A stretch of DNA of 64,000 bases, from contig NZ_JAAHIH010000009.1 in NCBI RefSeq assembly GCF_010671925.1, positions 1 through 64,000 of the forward strand. Reading direction: 5' to 3'. This document shows, one piece after another, positions 61,806 to 64,000 of this stretch. Position 1 is the first letter of the stretch; every line of letters starts with the position of its first letter. The position numbers and the translations under genes were made by a program. The notes beneath the pieces were generated by a model. It did no database searches, had not been told where the DNA came from, and saw nothing but the letters and a program-made list of their open reading frames with translations. This DNA comes from Moorena sp. SIOASIH (GTDB lineage: Bacteria > Cyanobacteriota > Cyanobacteriia > Cyanobacteriales > Coleofasciculaceae).

Positions 61806-62534
61806 TTAGAGTTTGCTCTCAAGAATTTTTTGTAGCACTTGCTGATAGGCTTGTTCTACATTGCCCAAGTCCTTGCGAAATCGGTCTTTGTCCATCACTC
61901 GACGCTCCGGATCAGTTTCGGCTTGGTTCCAAAGGCGGCAGGTATCAGGACTGATTTCATCGGCTAATAGTAGTTCTTCAGACGGGGTTAGACCAAACTC
62001 CAACTTGAAGTCTACTAGAGTAATGCCACACTGATAGAAGAAGTCAGTGATAATTTGGTTAATTCGCAACGCTTGCTCAATCAGTTGCTTCAACTGCTCA
62101 GGCGTTGCTAGTTCCAGCAGTAGTAAGCGATCGCGTGTTAACAAGGGATCTCCTAATTGGTCATTCTTCAAATAAAATTCCACTAGGGGCTTCGGGAGTA
62201 CCTGACCCTCTAGTATTCCAGTTTGTTGACACAGACTACCAGCAGCAATGTTCCTGACTACCACCTCCAAGGGCAAAATTTTTACCTGTTTGACCAACAT
62301 TTGGTTGGGAGTAGGACGGTCAATGAAGTGCGTAGCTATGCCATTCTCTTCTAGGACTTTGAACAAATGAGATGCGATCGCACAATTAATCTCACCCTTC
62401 CCAGAAATCTGACCTCGCTTTTGGGCATTAAAGGCAGTGGCATCATCTTTAAAGTAAGTCAGTAGAATCTCTGGGTCATCGGTAGTATATAAGATTTTCG
62501 CTTTACCTTCGTAGAGTTTTTGATCAGGGGACAT
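61806..62534 (-). CDS. purC: SAICAR synthase
   Basis: 242 aa. Joins CAIR and aspartate in purine synthesis (phosphoribosylaminoimidazole-succinocarboxamide synthase). KLYEGKAKILYTTDDPE, PLEVVVRNIAAGSLCQQTGI, TLVDFKLEFG and LADEISPDTCRLW are diagnostic. Its neighbourhood with bamA-lpxC is the conserved cyanobacterial order. Confidence 0.96.
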   Translation of the reverse strand: MSPDQKLYEGKAKILYTTDDPEILLTYFKDDATAFNAQKRGQISGKGEINCAIASHLFKVLEENGIATHFIDRPTPNQMLVKQVKILPLEVVVRNIAAGSLCQQTGILEGQVLPKPLVEFYLKNDQLGDPLLTRDRLLLLELATPEQLKQLIEQALRINQIITDFFYQCGITLVDFKLEFGLTPSEELLLADEISPDTCRLWNQAETDPERRVMDKDRFRKDLGNVEQAYQQVLQKILESKL

Positions 62535-63146
62535 AATCAGTAAGATGATTGTTCACTGTCAATATATTTACAGATATAGCAGTCCTAAATGATTCGTAAA
62601 ATATAGTGGCCACGCTGCGCGAACGCCGAATCCCGCTTAACTCAAGCCCAGCAATGATTTCAGATTTTTCCTGTTTGACAACTGATTTAGGATTGCTATA
62701 CATCTTCACAGATAGATTTAGCTAGATCCGCGATTCATAAGGGGCTGTTTACGCCAACTGCGGGCGCAGTTTATAAGCCCTGTCCCACACTCACCCGATC
62801 GGTAAAAGATGTGGGGCCTAATATCAAGTCTGGTTGAATACCCATAACTGACGGCGCCCGGGCGCGGGGAGGGTGGGGAGGGTGGGAAGTGTGGGGAGAT
62901 GGGGAGATGGCCAGATGGGGGAGATTTTTATTAAGGGTAATTATCCTGACATGATATAAACGCGGATCTAGCTCAAGTTTGTCACCAAAGCCGAATATGC
63001 CCTGCTGTTTTCGGTAGTACAGGTAAAACCTGATGTATATTGCAACAATGACAATCACACCAAATCAGAAATTTGGCGGAGCGTGAGTTATCCTGTAATC
63101 AGTTAAGTTAAGGTTAGGTTAAGAACGTCTGGTGCAGGCAATAGCT
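62535..63146. other. Repeat-rich intergenic region
   Basis: Holds a MITE (62575-62700), a perfect 12-bp palindrome gcgcccgggcgc (about 62852-62863) and ggggagggtgg / ggggagat repeats (62864-62925). Short minus-strand frames reflect these repeats. Confidence 0.6.
62575..62700. mobile_element. MITE-like element, 126 bp, carrying a palindromic repeat
   Basis: Termini tatagcagtcctaaat (62575-62590) and atttaggattgctata (62685-62700) are inverted with one mismatch. Inside is the ggccacgctgcgcgaacgcc palindromic repeat (62608-62626). Confidence 0.7.
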
Positions 63147-63368
63147 ATGGTAGATCCATCTGATTTTTTACACCCTCGCAGTCCCTATCACGGTCAGTTC
63201 AAGCCAGAAAACCTGGTTTTTAATGCTAATTTACAGGAATTTGCTCAAAGAGTCAGCTACATCTGTAATCTGGAAACGGCTGGTAAGCTGCCTCCACAAG
63301 AAGCTTACCAGCAGATTAAACAACTCTGGAAAGACTTGAAACAAAGCAAAAAGAGCCTGGGTATATGA
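63147..63368 (+). CDS. DUF7219-type small conserved protein
   Basis: 73 aa from MVDPSDFLHP (ATG 63147; a GTG five codons earlier is possible). HPRSPYHGQFKPENLVFNAN then LQEFAQRVSYICNLETAGKL and a Lys-rich end. Well conserved in cyanobacteria to my knowledge, unknown function, no membrane segment. Confidence 0.7.
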   Translation: MVDPSDFLHPRSPYHGQFKPENLVFNANLQEFAQRVSYICNLETAGKLPPQEAYQQIKQLWKDLKQSKKSLGI

Positions 63369-63388
63369 AGTATGAAATACGTCATTCT

Positions 63389-64000
63389 TTACTTCGTGGT
63401 CATCGTGTAAACTCCATCCCAGGAATCATCAGGAGGATGATCACAATAGTTTTTAGCTCGGTTAATATGGGTCTTGACAGGCCGGTCATTTGGTTGTATG
63501 TCTAGTGCATCATAAAAATACTTGAGTGCCTGGTGAAAGTCTCGTTTGATGTAAGCATTACGCCCTGCTTGATACAAATCGAGGAACCGTTTTGTTTGAT
63601 CGTTAAGGGATAGGTCGGTTTTGCCAATTAATTCATAAATCCTAACGGCTTGGTTTTTACCTTTGACCCGGATTTGATCTAACTCCCGCACCACAATGCG
63701 ATCGCGGCACAAGTTATAGGTAGACTCACTCAAGATAATGTCGCAGCCATACTCTTTGGTAACGCTTTCGAGACGAGCACTTAGATTCACGCCATCTCCA
63801 ATAACCGTATAGTCCATCCGTTTTTGGGAGCCGATATTGCCGGAAACCACTTCTCCAGAACTAATTCCCATCCCAATCCGGATTTCCGGTTGGTTGTTAC
63901 CCCTGCGATTGGAATTAAATTTTGCTAAGCGTGAGCGCATATCTAGAGCTGATTTGACAGCCTTCCAAGCATGATTTGGCAGGGGTAAAGGTGCTCCAAA
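63389..64000 (-). CDS. Class III adenylate/guanylate cyclase, C-terminal part
   Basis: Partial; runs off the right edge (frame FGAPLPLPNHAWKAVKSALD precedes MRSRLAKFN). Catalytic-domain end is seen: IRIGMGISSGEVVSGNIGSQ, MDYTVIGDGVNLSARLESVT with the Asn and Arg of the active site (N-x3-R in VNLSARLE). A C-terminal tail resembles a TPR-like helix pair (YIKRDFHQALKYFYDALDIQ). The sensory N-terminus is outside the window. Produces cAMP or cGMP; the Crp/Fnr regulator at 18 kb is a possible but unlinked effector. Confidence 0.9.
   Translation of the reverse strand, partial: FGAPLPLPNHAWKAVKSALDMRSRLAKFNSNRRGNNQPEIRIGMGISSGEVVSGNIGSQKRMDYTVIGDGVNLSARLESVTKEYGCDIILSESTYNLCRDRIVVRELDQIRVKGKNQAVRIYELIGKTDLSLNDQTKRFLDLYQAGRNAYIKRDFHQALKYFYDALDIQPNDRPVKTHINRAKNYCDHPPDDSWDGVYTMTTK

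Noticed and set aside
62771..63058. 95-aa minus-strand frame
   Set aside because: Its centre (SPSPHTSHPPHPPRARAP) is a translation of ggggag/ggtggg repeats and the ends match no family.
1..64000. tRNA or rRNA genes
   Set aside because: I searched the intergenic regions for T-arm/acceptor pairs; only the tmRNA acceptor and T-arm fit.

Overview
The window looks like a filamentous marine cyanobacterium, most likely Moorena/Lyngbya-like. The evidence is frequent HIP1 octamers (GCGATCGC), a one-piece tmRNA with a cyanobacterial-type tag, a photosystem II S4-domain gene, the cyanobacterial order bamA-lpxC-fabZ-lpxA-lpxB with purC next to it, many heptanucleotide tandem arrays, and a palindromic GTAGCGTGGCC(T/A)(T/A)(T/C)GGCC repeat. 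The genus is inference; no rRNA is present and I found no tRNA gene or CRISPR array.

Layout. 1-3.2 kb: a TnpB element abutting prmA, then a tnpB-less IS relic. 3.2-14.5 kb: housekeeping genes (serA, PSII S4 protein, DICT-GAF histidine kinase, pdxH, a LapA-like protein, scpA, an NDP-sugar pyrophosphorylase, tmRNA) with a decayed IS200 tnpA. 14.8-27.8 kb: a sugar transferase, a coiled-coil protein, a Crp/Fnr regulator, membrane and solute-binding proteins, a CobT-like protein, an aldo/keto reductase, a BFN-domain protein and ribE. 27.8-30.1 kb: a graveyard of Uma2, ISAs1, IS605-type and nuclease remnants. 30.1-37.1 kb: an AT-rich island with no HIP1 site, holding SbnA-like, methyltransferase, SbnB-like and threonine-synthase-like genes, facing a second methyltransferase and a GNAT-AnmK fusion. 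37.1-46.4 kb: a terminal-inverted-repeat element with two tandem arrays, two surface-polysaccharide genes, proline iminopeptidase, a DUF4157/eCIS-core protein ending in a GGDEF domain, and an ISAs1 relic split by an IS605-type relic. 46.5-54.2 kb: deoC, recO, an MFS transporter, a glycosyltransferase, small regulators, Uma2 and lpxB. 54.2-64 kb: MITEs, an RTX-like protein, lpxA, fabZ, lpxC, bamA, purC, a DUF7219-type protein and the end of a class III cyclase.

The most interesting region is 30.1-37.1 kb. SbnA plus SbnB is the known two-step route to L-2,3-diaminopropionate from O-phosphoserine and glutamate. Here an ArsM-like methyltransferase lies between them, and a diverged copy of the end of sbnA is left between the methyltransferase and sbnB, as if the methyltransferase was inserted into an sbnAB pair. 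A methylated diaminopropionate product (BMAA is the simplest candidate) is a testable hypothesis, not a conclusion. No NRPS gene is present in the window.

Other strong signals are the DUF4157-GGDEF protein with a near-exact 402-bp internal duplication, a perfect 13-bp hairpin overlapping the ribosome-binding site of the histidine kinase, and repeat DNA that has become protein-coding in several genes.
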